Positions 28,024 through 36,803 of a stretch of DNA of 64,000 bases are shown here, in pieces. The notes beneath the pieces were generated by a model. It had not been told where the DNA came from, did not search any database, and saw only the letters and a program-made list of their open reading frames with translations. The translations under genes were made by a program, and so were the position numbers. This DNA comes from VYFG01 sp965203365 (GTDB lineage Bacteria; Pseudomonadota; Gammaproteobacteria; Arenicellales; Poriferihabitantaceae), in assembly GCA_965203365.1 (NCBI GenBank), contig OZ241878.1:682001-746000 (forward strand), read 5' to 3'. The number at the start of each line of letters is the position of its first letter. The stretch's first letter is position 1.

Positions 28024-29424
28024 TCATGGTGTCTTGACGGCCGATTCATTGTGGGCACCGTTACACCATAGACCATCTCGTTCGGCATCCCTCATGGCCA
28101 ATGCAATCCCCTGACGCAACTTGCTGACCAGTTCGTCGATTTGACGTTCGGTGATGATCAACGGGGGCGACATGACACACATATTGATCAATGGCCGCAC
28201 CAGCAAGCCCAGCGTCTGGCAGTGGGCATCAATCCGGTTCCCAATTTCATAATCCAGGGACAGTTCCTGTTTCCGGTCCTTGTTGATGTCACACTCCACA
28301 CAACCCATGAGTCCCATGCCACGGACATCGACCACACCCGGGAGGTCTCGCAGGGATTGCAACTGTTGCTGAAAATAAGGTGCGATCTCCCTCACATGTT
28401 GAAGCAGGTCCTCCCTTTCCATGATTTCGATGTTTTTCAGGGCGGCGGCACAGGCGACGGGATGGCCTGAATAAGTAAATCCATTGGAAAAGCTGGCATG
28501 GGTTCCCGCTGTTTGAATGGCATGGAGCAACCGATCTGAAACCAGGAAGGCTCCCAAGGGGACATAGCCTGACGTGATCCCCTTGGCGCAAGTAATGATG
28601 TCGGGCTGTATGTCGAAAACGGCCTCTGAAGCGAAAAAATGCCCCAGACGTCCAAATCCTGTCACCACTTCATCCGAGATGTACAGTACATCATATTTCC
28701 GGCAGACCGCCAGGCAAGCGGCCTGGTACCCATCCGGCGCCAGAATCACGCCGCCGGATGCCTGTATGGGCTCTGTGATGAAGGCGGCCACCCGGTCTGG
28801 GCCGATTTCCTGAATCTTTCGCTCCAGTGCGCCCGCCAGACCCTCCTTGATCATTCTATCGGGGGCATGTCGGCTGGGGACCGGAATGTGGTGAATAGTG
28901 TCCGTCTTGAGATCCAGGTAGGATTTGTCTCGGGCCTTGCCCGATGCGGATGCGCTGAGATAGGTACTGCCGTGGTAGGCCTTTTGATGGGCGATCACCT
29001 GTTTTTTGTCCGGCCGACCAAGGACATTGTGGTAGAACATGATAAACCGCAGGGCAGAATCCACCGCCGTGGAGCCCCCAGTGGTAAAAAACACATGGTT
29101 CAGGTCGCCGGGTGATATCTCGGCGAGTTTCCGAGCCAGTTCGACCGCAGGTTCATTCGTCATGCTCCAGGGACTGACATACGTCAGGGCCATGATCTGG
29201 TTGGCCACGACATCCGCCATTTCCTTGCGACGATGGCCGATGTTGACGCACCACATGCCTCCGGGTCCATCCAGCAACCGGTTCCCTTCCGAGTCGTGCA
29301 CATAGACGCCATCGCCCTGGGCAATGACGGTACGCTGCTGCTTGCCCAGATTGTCCATATCCTCCCAGGGATGCAGGAAATGATGATCGCTGGTTTGCAG
29401 TTGTTCAGTTCGGGTGCGGGTCAT
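28024..29424 (-). CDS. PLP-dependent class III (omega) aminotransferase
   Basis: A 466-residue fold-type I aminotransferase of the class that acts on terminal amino groups (putrescine, taurine, beta-alanine or similar donors). Visible family features are GGMWCVNIGHRRKE near the N-terminus, FFTTGGSTAVDSALRF (PLP phosphate loop), AYHGSTYLSASASG, YISDEVVTGFGRLG (Asp that pairs with the PLP pyridine nitrogen) and TCAKGITSGYVPLGA (Schiff-base Lys). It is 64 bp downstream of msbA and 233 bp upstream of the Rieske oxygenase gene, all on the minus strand. With the polyamine-type importer opposite, it fits an amine-catabolic set. Confidence 0.9.
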   Translation of the reverse strand: MTRTRTEQLQTSDHHFLHPWEDMDNLGKQQRTVIAQGDGVYVHDSEGNRLLDGPGGMWCVNIGHRRKEMADVVANQIMALTYVSPWSMTNEPAVELARKLAEISPGDLNHVFFTTGGSTAVDSALRFIMFYHNVLGRPDKKQVIAHQKAYHGSTYLSASASGKARDKSYLDLKTDTIHHIPVPSRHAPDRMIKEGLAGALERKIQEIGPDRVAAFITEPIQASGGVILAPDGYQAACLAVCRKYDVLYISDEVVTGFGRLGHFFASEAVFDIQPDIITCAKGITSGYVPLGAFLVSDRLLHAIQTAGTHASFSNGFTYSGHPVACAAALKNIEIMEREDLLQHVREIAPYFQQQLQSLRDLPGVVDVRGMGLMGCVECDINKDRKQELSLDYEIGNRIDAHCQTLGLLVRPLINMCVMSPPLIITERQIDELVSKLRQGIALAMRDAERDGLWCNGAHNESAVKTP

Positions 29425-29488
29425 GATTCATTGTCAGGTGGGATGTCGTCTTCAAGAGATCGGACAAGAGATTTAGGTTGGTGAAAAA

Positions 29489-31249
29489 TCAGTTTCGGTC
29501 GAACTGTTCGTACATGCTAGCATACAGCCCGCCCCGAGACAGCAGTTCCAGGTGGGTGCCGACCTCGATGACTTTTCCCTGATCCAGCACCACGATTTGA
29601 TCGGCATTTTCGATGGTACTCAAGCGGTGAGCGATGATCAGGCTGGTGCGGTCTCGCATCAATTCCTGGATGGCCAGCTGGACCAGTCGTTCGGAATGGT
29701 TGTCCAGCGCCGATGTAGCTTCGTCTAGTATCAGGATGGGGGCGTTTTTCAAAAATGCACGGGCGATGGCGATTCTTTGCCGCTGCCCCCCGGACAGGTT
29801 GATCCCAGCTTCTCCAATCTGTGTATTCAATCCGTCTGGCATCGCCGAGGCGAATTCCATGACCTGGGCATGCTCGGCCGCTTGGACCACTTGGTCAAAT
29901 GAGGTATCCCGCATAGCCCCATAGGCAATATTGTCCGCAATCGACGCATTGAACAAGGAGATGTTCTGATTCACCAGCGCGATATTTTCTCGCAGGTTGG
30001 CGATACGGATTTCGGGCAGGTCAATATTATCGATGCGGACGACCCCCTCTTTTGGTTCATAAAATCTGGCTACCAGTCGAGCGAGAGTGGTTTTGCCGCT
30101 GCCCGAGGGTCCGACCAAGGCACAAGTGGAACCCGCCGGAATGTGCAGGTCCACCTTATCGATCACCCAGGAACGGATGTGTTTTTCATTGTGGCCATAG
30201 TGGAATCGGACCTGGTCGAAATGGATCTCACCACGACAGTTCACCAACTCATGGATTCCCTGGTCCTGTTCAAGCAGCATGTCCAATACGGCAAAGATGC
30301 TGTCGGCGGCCGCAATGCCTTGTTGAATGATCGCGTTGATCTGGGTGAGCTGTAGAATCGGACGCGATATGAAGCCGGCGGCGGTGACGAAAGAGACGAA
30401 TTCACCGGGTGACATGGTCTTCAGGATGTCGGGCTGCATCGCGATCAGAATCAGGGCAGACAGTGCCAGGGCAAATATCAGTTGGATGAGCATGGCACTG
30501 GCCTCGCTCATGAGCACCAGCTTGATCCGGAGCTGACGGTCCTTGCGGTTCACCAGGTCAAACGCCTGTTCCTCGTGATGATAGCCATCGAAAATCTTGA
30601 TGACTTCAAAGCCTCGGAGCACTTCACCGGCCCGTTCGCTGACATTCCCCATGCCATGCTGAATGCGTTGGCTCAGGGAACGGAACCGACGCGTCACCAT
30701 CAGGATGATCAAGGCCATGATCGGGCTGATGATGAGGAACACGCTGCATAGCTTCCAGTTGATGTAGACCATGAAACCGAGCAGGCCAAGCACGGTAAAG
30801 CCCCCGCGGACCAGGATGCGCAGGGCGTTGGTGGTGGCATCGGCCACCCTCTCGACATTGAACAGGAGCTTGGCAAGCACGCTGCCGGAGGAGTATTGCT
30901 CATAGAATGTGCTGGGAAGACGCAGGATGTGGGTAAACATTTGGCTGCGCAGGGTATTGGTGACCTGACGGGCGACATATTCCATACAATACCCCCCCAC
31001 AATGCCTCCCAGACCCCGAATAACAAAGATCCCGATGATCAGAGCGGACAGCTCGATTCGGCGATCAGACAATCCTTCCTGGATGCTGTCGACCAACTGC
31101 TTCATCCACCAGGCAAAGGCGGAATCACCGGCGGCATAGATGAAAAAGCCCGCAAATCCGATCAGCAGGACCGTTCGATTCGGTCGAAGATAGCCGAGGA
31201 GCCGCAGGTAGGTTTCGGTACCACTGGGGGACGGATGCGATTCAGGCAT
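29489..31249 (-). CDS. msbA: lipid A ABC flippase MsbA
   Basis: A 586-residue half-transporter with an N-terminal six-helix ABC exporter membrane domain and a C-terminal ATPase. Motifs seen are Walker A GPSGSGKTTLARL, Q-loop LVNQNISLFNAS, signature NLSGGQRQRIAIARAF, Walker B ILILDEATSALD and switch His in IIAHRLSTIE. MsbA dimers flip lipid A-core across the inner membrane. The size matches E. coli MsbA (582). It is divergent from an lpxL-type acyltransferase gene, a pairing that supports the lipid A role over a generic exporter. Confidence 0.9.
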   Translation of the reverse strand: MPESHPSPSGTETYLRLLGYLRPNRTVLLIGFAGFFIYAAGDSAFAWWMKQLVDSIQEGLSDRRIELSALIIGIFVIRGLGGIVGGYCMEYVARQVTNTLRSQMFTHILRLPSTFYEQYSSGSVLAKLLFNVERVADATTNALRILVRGGFTVLGLLGFMVYINWKLCSVFLIISPIMALIILMVTRRFRSLSQRIQHGMGNVSERAGEVLRGFEVIKIFDGYHHEEQAFDLVNRKDRQLRIKLVLMSEASAMLIQLIFALALSALILIAMQPDILKTMSPGEFVSFVTAAGFISRPILQLTQINAIIQQGIAAADSIFAVLDMLLEQDQGIHELVNCRGEIHFDQVRFHYGHNEKHIRSWVIDKVDLHIPAGSTCALVGPSGSGKTTLARLVARFYEPKEGVVRIDNIDLPEIRIANLRENIALVNQNISLFNASIADNIAYGAMRDTSFDQVVQAAEHAQVMEFASAMPDGLNTQIGEAGINLSGGQRQRIAIARAFLKNAPILILDEATSALDNHSERLVQLAIQELMRDRTSLIIAHRLSTIENADQIVVLDQGKVIEVGTHLELLSRGGLYASMYEQFDRN

Positions 31250-31412
31250 ATTTCATGCTGGCCTTATACACCACGGTCGCTCGCAAAGCCCTCCGAAGCG
31301 GGAGCCTTGCGCTGTAATTTTCTGTGCCTTGTGCCATAATTTGTGAAAAGATCGCAGAAACTTTTAGTGGTGTCACCAGTTCAGTCGCCTGAACGGCCAA
31401 GGTTACCGTAAA

Positions 31413-32342
31413 TTGCCCCTCGAAAGAAAAAACTCGTTCCGTCAATGGACCGTTGAGTCGATGACGGTCGGGTTGCTGGTTGTTCTCTGGTGTGTCAATT
31501 TACTGCCCTTTCGAGCCAAGATCTGGTGCGGGTTGACGGCGGGGGGGTGGCTCTATCGTCTTTCCAGTTCCCGAGTTTCCATTGCCCGCGTCAATATTGC
31601 CATTTGCTTTCCCGATCTGTCAGATAGTCAACGTGAACGGATGGTGAAAGACACCTTCCGACATCTGGGGGCGGGACTGGTGGAGACGGCCATTTCCTGG
31701 TGGGACGATTCTCGCAAGATTCATGCCATGACCGAAATCAGAGGAATGGAATATCTTGAAAAGGCTGAATCGGTGGGTCGGGGAGTCATCCTGCTCGGCG
31801 CTCATTACTCGACACTCGATCTCGGTGCCATGCTGGTCGCCAAGTGTCGACCGGTCTATGCAGTGTATCGTGAGCAGAATAATCGGGTGATCAATTATTT
31901 CATGATGCGTGGCCGCAAAAAGCACCTTCTTGGATGCATTTCCCATGAATCGATGCGGGGAGCGGCAAAGCGTCTCAGGGATGGCAAGATCGTCTGGTTT
32001 TCCGCAGATCAGGATATGGGCGAGGAACGATCAGTATATGCCCCTTTTTTTGGTCATCCGGCCGCCACGATCAAGAGCGTTTCCCGATTGGCCAAGCTTG
32101 CCAGGACGCCGCTCGTAATGTTGGTCACCCGACGTAGGGAGGATAATACCGGCTATATCATGGAATTTCTCCCGGCCCCGGACGGTTATCCGTTCGACGA
32201 GGAGGTGAAAAACGCCGCCACCATCAACCAACTGACCGAACGAGGGATTCTTTTTGCGCCTTCGCAATACTACTGGTTTCATCGCCGATTCAAAACCCAG
32301 CCCGATCGAAATAGAGGAGAATTATATGGTCAACGGGTTTGA
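31413..32342 (+). CDS. lpxL: LpxL/HtrB-type lipid A acyltransferase
   Basis: This 309-residue inner-membrane enzyme adds a secondary acyl chain to Kdo2-lipid IVA. The catalytic H-x4-D motif is H131-D136 in LLGAHYSTLD. Other family features are NIAICFPDLS early on, WFSADQDMG and VMLVTRRRED further on, with an N-terminal membrane anchor (VGLLVVLWCVNLLPF). The start TTG at 31413 gives the expected length. ATG 31461 is an alternative that would shorten the anchor region. It is divergent from msbA with 163 bp between them, which must hold both promoters. LpxL, LpxM and LpxP cannot be told apart here. Confidence 0.9.
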   Translation: MPLERKNSFRQWTVESMTVGLLVVLWCVNLLPFRAKIWCGLTAGGWLYRLSSSRVSIARVNIAICFPDLSDSQRERMVKDTFRHLGAGLVETAISWWDDSRKIHAMTEIRGMEYLEKAESVGRGVILLGAHYSTLDLGAMLVAKCRPVYAVYREQNNRVINYFMMRGRKKHLLGCISHESMRGAAKRLRDGKIVWFSADQDMGEERSVYAPFFGHPAATIKSVSRLAKLARTPLVMLVTRRREDNTGYIMEFLPAPDGYPFDEEVKNAATINQLTERGILFAPSQYYWFHRRFKTQPDRNRGELYGQRV

Positions 32343-32688
32343 TCAAGCAGTTTTTCGACTGTCGACTCAATGATGCTGACAGATTGAATAATACTGTTGG
32401 AATTGGGCTGTGGTGTGGAATAGGATGCGATTGATCCAATCAGCATCCGAGACTGTGATGATAAACGGCCGCGAACTGAAGGGTAGCCATTGCCTCCATT
32501 TGAAACGACATTTCGATGCATGATTTTCGGCCGAACAAGCGATTGATTATTCGCCATAGTTCCAACAATACCATGAAGCCGACGATGCTACAAAATGATT
32601 CTGAAAGATCGATTTGATCACCCGGACCCTACGATCAGAAAAGGTCTCTAATGAAATGGTATCATTGTCCCAGCGAGACCAATTTGCC
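32343..32688. other. 346-bp gap with a diverged repeat
   Basis: No gene is seen between lpxL and the AAA/PD-(D/E)XK gene. The stretch is AT-richer than its surroundings and contains the repeat annotated at 32512-32587. Confidence 0.5.
32512..32587 (+). repeat. 76-bp diverged repeat, copy A
   Basis: This segment aligns with 40811-40886 over its whole length with roughly 70 percent identity by eye. Shared blocks are TTCGATGCA-GATTTTCGG, ATAGTTCC and CCGACGATG. Both copies lie in mobile-element debris flanking the glycan gene cluster. They may be ends of a lost insertion element. Confidence 0.4.
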
Positions 32689-34293
32689 ATGACTCCATCC
32701 GAATCCGCCCCCCCGACACGTCGTCAGCTCCCCATTGGCCTCCAGGCCTTCCGAGCCCTCCGGGAATCCGGTTGCTACTATGTGGACAAGACCTCGCTCA
32801 TCCGGAATCTGGTGGAGGGGGGGAGGTACTATTTCCTGTCCCGTCCCCGCCGGTTCGGCAAGAGCCTGCTGGTCGATACCCTGCAGGAACTGTTCGAGGG
32901 TCGGCAGGATCTGTTCCGGGGACTGGCTATCCACGACTACTGGGACTGGTCCATCCAGCATCCCGTGGTGCGGCTCAGCTTCGGTGGCCAATATCACGAC
33001 CCGAGGGAGATCGAGGGCGACATCATTGAGCAACTGGAGAGCGTCGAGCGTCATTACGATCTGGCGCCGGCCCAGGCATCCAATACGGCCCCCCGACGGC
33101 TGCGGAACATTCTGGACCGGCTGCATCATCAGACCGACCGGGAGGTGGTGGTACTGGTGGACGAGTACGACAAGCCGATCCTGGATGTGATTGAGCAGCC
33201 CGAGCAGGCCGAACGAGCCCTCGCCAACCGGGACTACCTGCGGGGCTTCTACGGCATCATCAAGGACAGTGCCCGCCATGTCCGCTTCGTCCTGGTCACC
33301 GGGGTGAGTCGGTTTTCCAAGGTCAGCCTGTTTTCGGGGCTGAACAACCTCGAGGACATCAGCCTGAATCCGGAGTATGCCACGATCTGTGGCTATACCG
33401 AGACGGACCTGGACACCGTGTTCGCCCCGGAACTGGCTGGCCTGGACCGGGACGAGATTCGGCGCTGGTACAACGGCTATCACTGGCTGGGGGAAGAAAA
33501 GCTCTACAACCCGTTCGACGTGCTGCTGTTGTTTCGGAGCCGGAAGTTCAAGCCCCACTGGTTCGAGACCGGATCGCCGGCGTTCTTGTACCGGCTGTTG
33601 CTGGAGCGGGGGGTGAGTCCGATGGAACTGGAGCGGCGGGTGGCGGACGAGGCGTTGGTGTCGACGTTCGATGTGGGGGACATCGGGGTGGACGCGTTGT
33701 TGTTCCAGACCGGGTATCTGACCATCGTTGGTGAAGAACAGCGGGGTCTGCGGACTCGATACCGGCTGGACTATCCCAATCTGGAGGTCCGGCAGAGTCT
33801 GAACCAGGGTCTGCTGGAGCATGTGACGCGTCGCGGGTCATGGGCCGGGGACCAAGGGGAGAAGCTGGTGCAGCGGCTTGCCGAGCGGGATTTCGAGGGG
33901 TTCGCAGCGCAACTGCAGTCCTATCTGGCAGGGGTGCCCTATGCGTGGCATGACCATGGGGGGCTGAGTCGCTATGAGGCGTGGTATGCGAGTCTGGTGT
34001 ACATGGGGTTTCGGACCATTGAGGTGGACTTGCGGGTGGAGGCGATGTCGAGCCATGGTCGGGCGGACCTGGTGGTGTTGCAGTCGGGGCAGGTGTTTGT
34101 GCTGGAGTTCAAGGTGGTGCGGGAGGTGGGGGAAGGGAGTGTGGACAAGACGCTGGACCGGGCGATGGTCCAGATGCGCGAGCGGGGGTATGGGGAGCCA
34201 TACCGGGATCGGGGCGAGCCGATTCACTTGGTCGCGATAGTGTTCGGGGGCGCGGAGCGCAACCTGCTGGGCATCCGGGTCGACACATTGTGA
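32689..34293 (+). CDS. AAA-ATPase-like / PD-(D/E)XK nuclease protein (DUF1703 type)
   Basis: A 534-residue protein of the AAA-ATPase-like plus PDDEXK family that is amplified in many symbiotic and environmental bacteria. The N-terminus has the family opening (LPIGLQAFRALRESGCYYVD) and the P-loop variant RPRRFGKSLL, then VLVDEYDKPILD as Walker B. The C-terminal nuclease has GRADLVVLQSG and VFVLEFKVV (D and E-x-K). The ATG at 32689 is preferred over 32656 from the position of the family's conserved start. Base composition is clearly GC-richer than the neighbouring genes, with strong G runs late in the gene, which suggests recent transfer. Its cellular role is unknown for the family. Confidence 0.88.
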   Translation: MTPSESAPPTRRQLPIGLQAFRALRESGCYYVDKTSLIRNLVEGGRYYFLSRPRRFGKSLLVDTLQELFEGRQDLFRGLAIHDYWDWSIQHPVVRLSFGGQYHDPREIEGDIIEQLESVERHYDLAPAQASNTAPRRLRNILDRLHHQTDREVVVLVDEYDKPILDVIEQPEQAERALANRDYLRGFYGIIKDSARHVRFVLVTGVSRFSKVSLFSGLNNLEDISLNPEYATICGYTETDLDTVFAPELAGLDRDEIRRWYNGYHWLGEEKLYNPFDVLLLFRSRKFKPHWFETGSPAFLYRLLLERGVSPMELERRVADEALVSTFDVGDIGVDALLFQTGYLTIVGEEQRGLRTRYRLDYPNLEVRQSLNQGLLEHVTRRGSWAGDQGEKLVQRLAERDFEGFAAQLQSYLAGVPYAWHDHGGLSRYEAWYASLVYMGFRTIEVDLRVEAMSSHGRADLVVLQSGQVFVLEFKVVREVGEGSVDKTLDRAMVQMRERGYGEPYRDRGEPIHLVAIVFGGAERNLLGIRVDTL

Positions 34294-34401
34294 CCTGAAG
34301 CCTCAGTTCCTGGTAGTCGAATGACTAGGGAGTTTCTGTCAAGCACTAGGTAGCCACTTCTTCATGGAATCGACAGTCAATTTCATTAGAGTAACCATCC
34401 C

Positions 34402-35199
34402 ATGATGGATTGTCTGATCATCAATCTTGCTGCCGAAACGAGTCGCATGGCATTCATGGGCTCTCAACTCAAGCGATTAGGAATAGGATTCGAACGCATT
34501 GAAGCTGTGCCTGCCAGCAGGATGTTGCCAACTTGTAGTGAAGATTACTGGAACAGTTGGGAGCGTCCTTTGAAGCTCACTGAACGAGCTTGCTTGCTGA
34601 GTCACCGATCAGTCTGGATGCGTATCGCGGCGAATAAGAATCATGATCCGGTGCTCGTGTTGGAAGATGACGCAATCCTATCAAACCGCTTGCCTGAGGT
34701 GTTAGATGCCGCTCGGTCATTGAACGGAGTTGATCATCTGACGCTTGAAGTAGCACTCCGACGAAAAGTTTTGGCTCGGATGGGGCAGGAGTTGATGGGA
34801 GGCGTGTCGGTCTTTCGCCTCTACCAAGACCGCAATGGTGCTGGTGCCTATCTACTATGGCCGTCTGGAGCCAGGAAGTTGGTGGCGGAATCATCAGCCA
34901 CGGCTGGGCTGGCAGATTCGATCATTAATCGAACTGCCCGACTCATGAGTTATCAGATCGAACCGGCTTGTGCCGTACAAGTGGTTTTGGCTTCTCGATA
35001 TGGTTTGGCTAAACCCATCGTGACTCAGTCTTCGATCGCCGCTGAATCGCCAGTCCATGTTAGGTGTGGTACCAAGTTCAAAATTCGAAGAGTTAGAAGA
35101 CAATTCGAAATGGGAGTACGAGCGTTAGCGGTTTTGCATCGGTCCGTACGGCGACATATAGAGATTGACCCCAATGATTTCGCTAATCTTCACGAATGA
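34402..35199 (+). CDS. glycosyltransferase family 25 protein, intact copy
   Basis: A 265-residue GT25-type transferase of the LPS/lipooligosaccharide class. Family features are the N-terminal LIINLAAETSR, the LTERACLLSHRSVW block (compare the usual cLSH-x3-W) and the acidic VLVLEDDAIL that holds the metal/nucleotide-sugar. It probably adds a sugar to LPS or another surface glycan. Almost the whole gene, from codon 12 on, is repeated at 39838-40673. Only this copy has the first strand with IINL, so this is the functional version. ATG 34402 starts the protein; a second ATG follows directly. Confidence 0.85.
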   Translation: MMDCLIINLAAETSRMAFMGSQLKRLGIGFERIEAVPASRMLPTCSEDYWNSWERPLKLTERACLLSHRSVWMRIAANKNHDPVLVLEDDAILSNRLPEVLDAARSLNGVDHLTLEVALRRKVLARMGQELMGGVSVFRLYQDRNGAGAYLLWPSGARKLVAESSATAGLADSIINRTARLMSYQIEPACAVQVVLASRYGLAKPIVTQSSIAAESPVHVRCGTKFKIRRVRRQFEMGVRALAVLHRSVRRHIEIDPNDFANLHE

Positions 35200-35270
35200 A
35201 CCATGATTCGGAGTTGACAAAAAATGCAAGCGAGTCCAAGCATTTTGCTGATTGGATAGCACTCGAGACA
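34435..35270 (+). repeat. 836-bp direct repeat, copy 1
   Basis: This stretch recurs at 39838-40673 (offset 5403 bp). The encoded proteins are identical over the shared part and the flanks also match by eye up to the ACTCGAGACA at the right end. At the left boundary the base before GAAACGAG differs (C here, A in copy 2). Copy 1 continues on its left into the true start of the GT25 gene and on its right, 10 bp on, into an IS30-type inverted repeat. Confidence 0.9.
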
Positions 35271-35280
35271 TTCAAGATAT

Positions 35281-35587
35281 CCCCACTTCCAGTCTGAAGT
35301 CCAACACTCGTCGCGCTGCCCTCAGTTTCGTACCAGTTCCCGGGGGATCGGGCTGAAGTGACGTCCGAGCTGCGCGGTGGTCTGCTGGAGTGATCGACTC
35401 GTCGACTTGAGAGCGGAAATCGGCGATATTTCCGGGCGGGTAGGTGGGGGTGGCCAGTCGGCATGACCATTCTCCATTCATTGGCACACTGAGATGGTCT
35501 GCCATCATCTGACCCGCCACAATTTGCTCGACATCCAGCGAGCAGTCGACGGATCTAAGGTGTTGCACTTCACACTGGCACGGGGGA
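35281..35587 (-). mobile_element. internally deleted IS30-family element
   Basis: The left end CCCCACTTCCAGTCTGAAGT (35281 on) and the right end at about 35561-35587 (TGTTGCACTTCACACTGGCA) are imperfect inverted repeats of each other. Between them only the first codons of an IS30-type transposase survive on the minus strand (MVMPTGHPHL from 35470, compare MLMPTGYHHL at 41304). At about 307 bp it cannot encode a transposase and would behave as a non-autonomous derivative. The left end also occurs, with one mismatch in 30, at 61795-61824. Confidence 0.65.
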
Positions 35588-35713
35588 ATCAATTCGAATA
35601 AAGATTCACGATGATAGTGTCGAACACAGAATGCAAGTGATGGCAATTTTCCTTGTTTCCACCTAGAATCCTGAACTGAAGGCAGAAATATCAGAGCAAA
35701 AATAGGAATCATA

Positions 35714-36766
35714 TTGACAAGCCCACGCTCGCTTGACATAGTTGTTACCAACCTGCACCGAAACTATACTGGGGTGTCGGCAACAGCAGCAGCCGTCGTC
35801 CAGAGACAAGCAAAGTGCTATTGTATGCTGCTTGCCGGTCAAGCGCTTCCAGATTGTGTGACTCCAGTGTCACTTATGCAGGCACTCAAACGCTCACGGA
35901 ATCCAACAAAAGGCCACCGTTATGTTCTTTGGCACGTTCGACGGAACAACGAAATTCTTGCTGCTCTTGTGGCGCGTGATGTCCTGCGGCTTCCGATACG
36001 CATCGTCTTTACATCTGCGGCCCAACGCCGCCATTCTGCGGTTCCCCGCTGGCTGATTTCTCAAGTGGACGCAGTGATAGCTACGAGCGAGACAGCAGCA
36101 TCATTCGTTCCGAATGTTCATGCAGTCGTTCATCATGGCGTGGACACAGATCGGTTTTGTCCAGCGGACGATCGCCTTACCGCATGGAAGCTTGGGAATT
36201 ATCCGGGTAGATTTGGGATAGCCACGATTGGGCGGGTTCGACCGGAGAAAGGGACTGATCTTTTTGTCGAGACCATGATCTCGCTGCTTCCTCATTATCC
36301 TGAAGCGACGGCACTCATCGTTGGCAAGACTGCAGCCGCCCAGCGCAGTTTCCAGGTGGGACTCCAACGACGAATTGAGGCTGCGGGCATGTCCAAACGA
36401 ATCTTGTTCACCGGCGAGATCGCACCCGAACAGCTCCCGCAACTGGTCAGAAGTCTCTCATTACTCGTTGCCACGCCTCGCTACGAGGGATATGGATTGA
36501 CGCTTTTGGAGGCGATGGCGAGTGGAGTTCCCGTCATAGCAACCGATACCGGGTATTTCAATGGCTTCGTTGGCACTAACGAGGCTGGAATCATTGTCAA
36601 GAGCGCGGATTCAGCACAATTATATTTGACAGCCCGAAAATTAATCGATAATCCTGTTAAAATGATTCACATGGGGATTCGAGCACGACAGCGAGCCGTG
36701 AGCTTGTTTGGAATTGAATCCGAGACTAATGGGATCCATAAAGTGTATGAAAGTTTGTGGGCCTAG
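35714..36766 (+). CDS. glycosyltransferase family 4 protein
   Basis: A 350-residue GT-B glycosyltransferase of family GT4, the group of many LPS core and O-antigen enzymes. The N-terminal domain opens with DIVVTNLHRNYTGVSAT. The C-terminal domain has HHGVDTDRFCP, GRVRPEKGTDLFVETM and the donor-binding E-x7-E in RYEGYGLTLLEAMASG, followed by VPVIATDTGYF. The start is TTG at 35714, with no better ATG in frame near the family's usual N-terminus. It lies in a run of glycan genes. The sugar transferred cannot be told. Confidence 0.87.
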   Translation: MTSPRSLDIVVTNLHRNYTGVSATAAAVVQRQAKCYCMLLAGQALPDCVTPVSLMQALKRSRNPTKGHRYVLWHVRRNNEILAALVARDVLRLPIRIVFTSAAQRRHSAVPRWLISQVDAVIATSETAASFVPNVHAVVHHGVDTDRFCPADDRLTAWKLGNYPGRFGIATIGRVRPEKGTDLFVETMISLLPHYPEATALIVGKTAAAQRSFQVGLQRRIEAAGMSKRILFTGEIAPEQLPQLVRSLSLLVATPRYEGYGLTLLEAMASGVPVIATDTGYFNGFVGTNEAGIIVKSADSAQLYLTARKLIDNPVKMIHMGIRARQRAVSLFGIESETNGIHKVYESLWA

Positions 36767-36803
36767 TCACAGCTATTTCATCATGGCTTGGGACACGGTC
36801 TAA

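Noticed and set aside
32662..33822. 386-codon open frame on the minus strand opposite the AAA/PD-(D/E)XK gene
   Set aside because: It is an antisense shadow caused by high GC and biased third positions. The plus strand has all family motifs.
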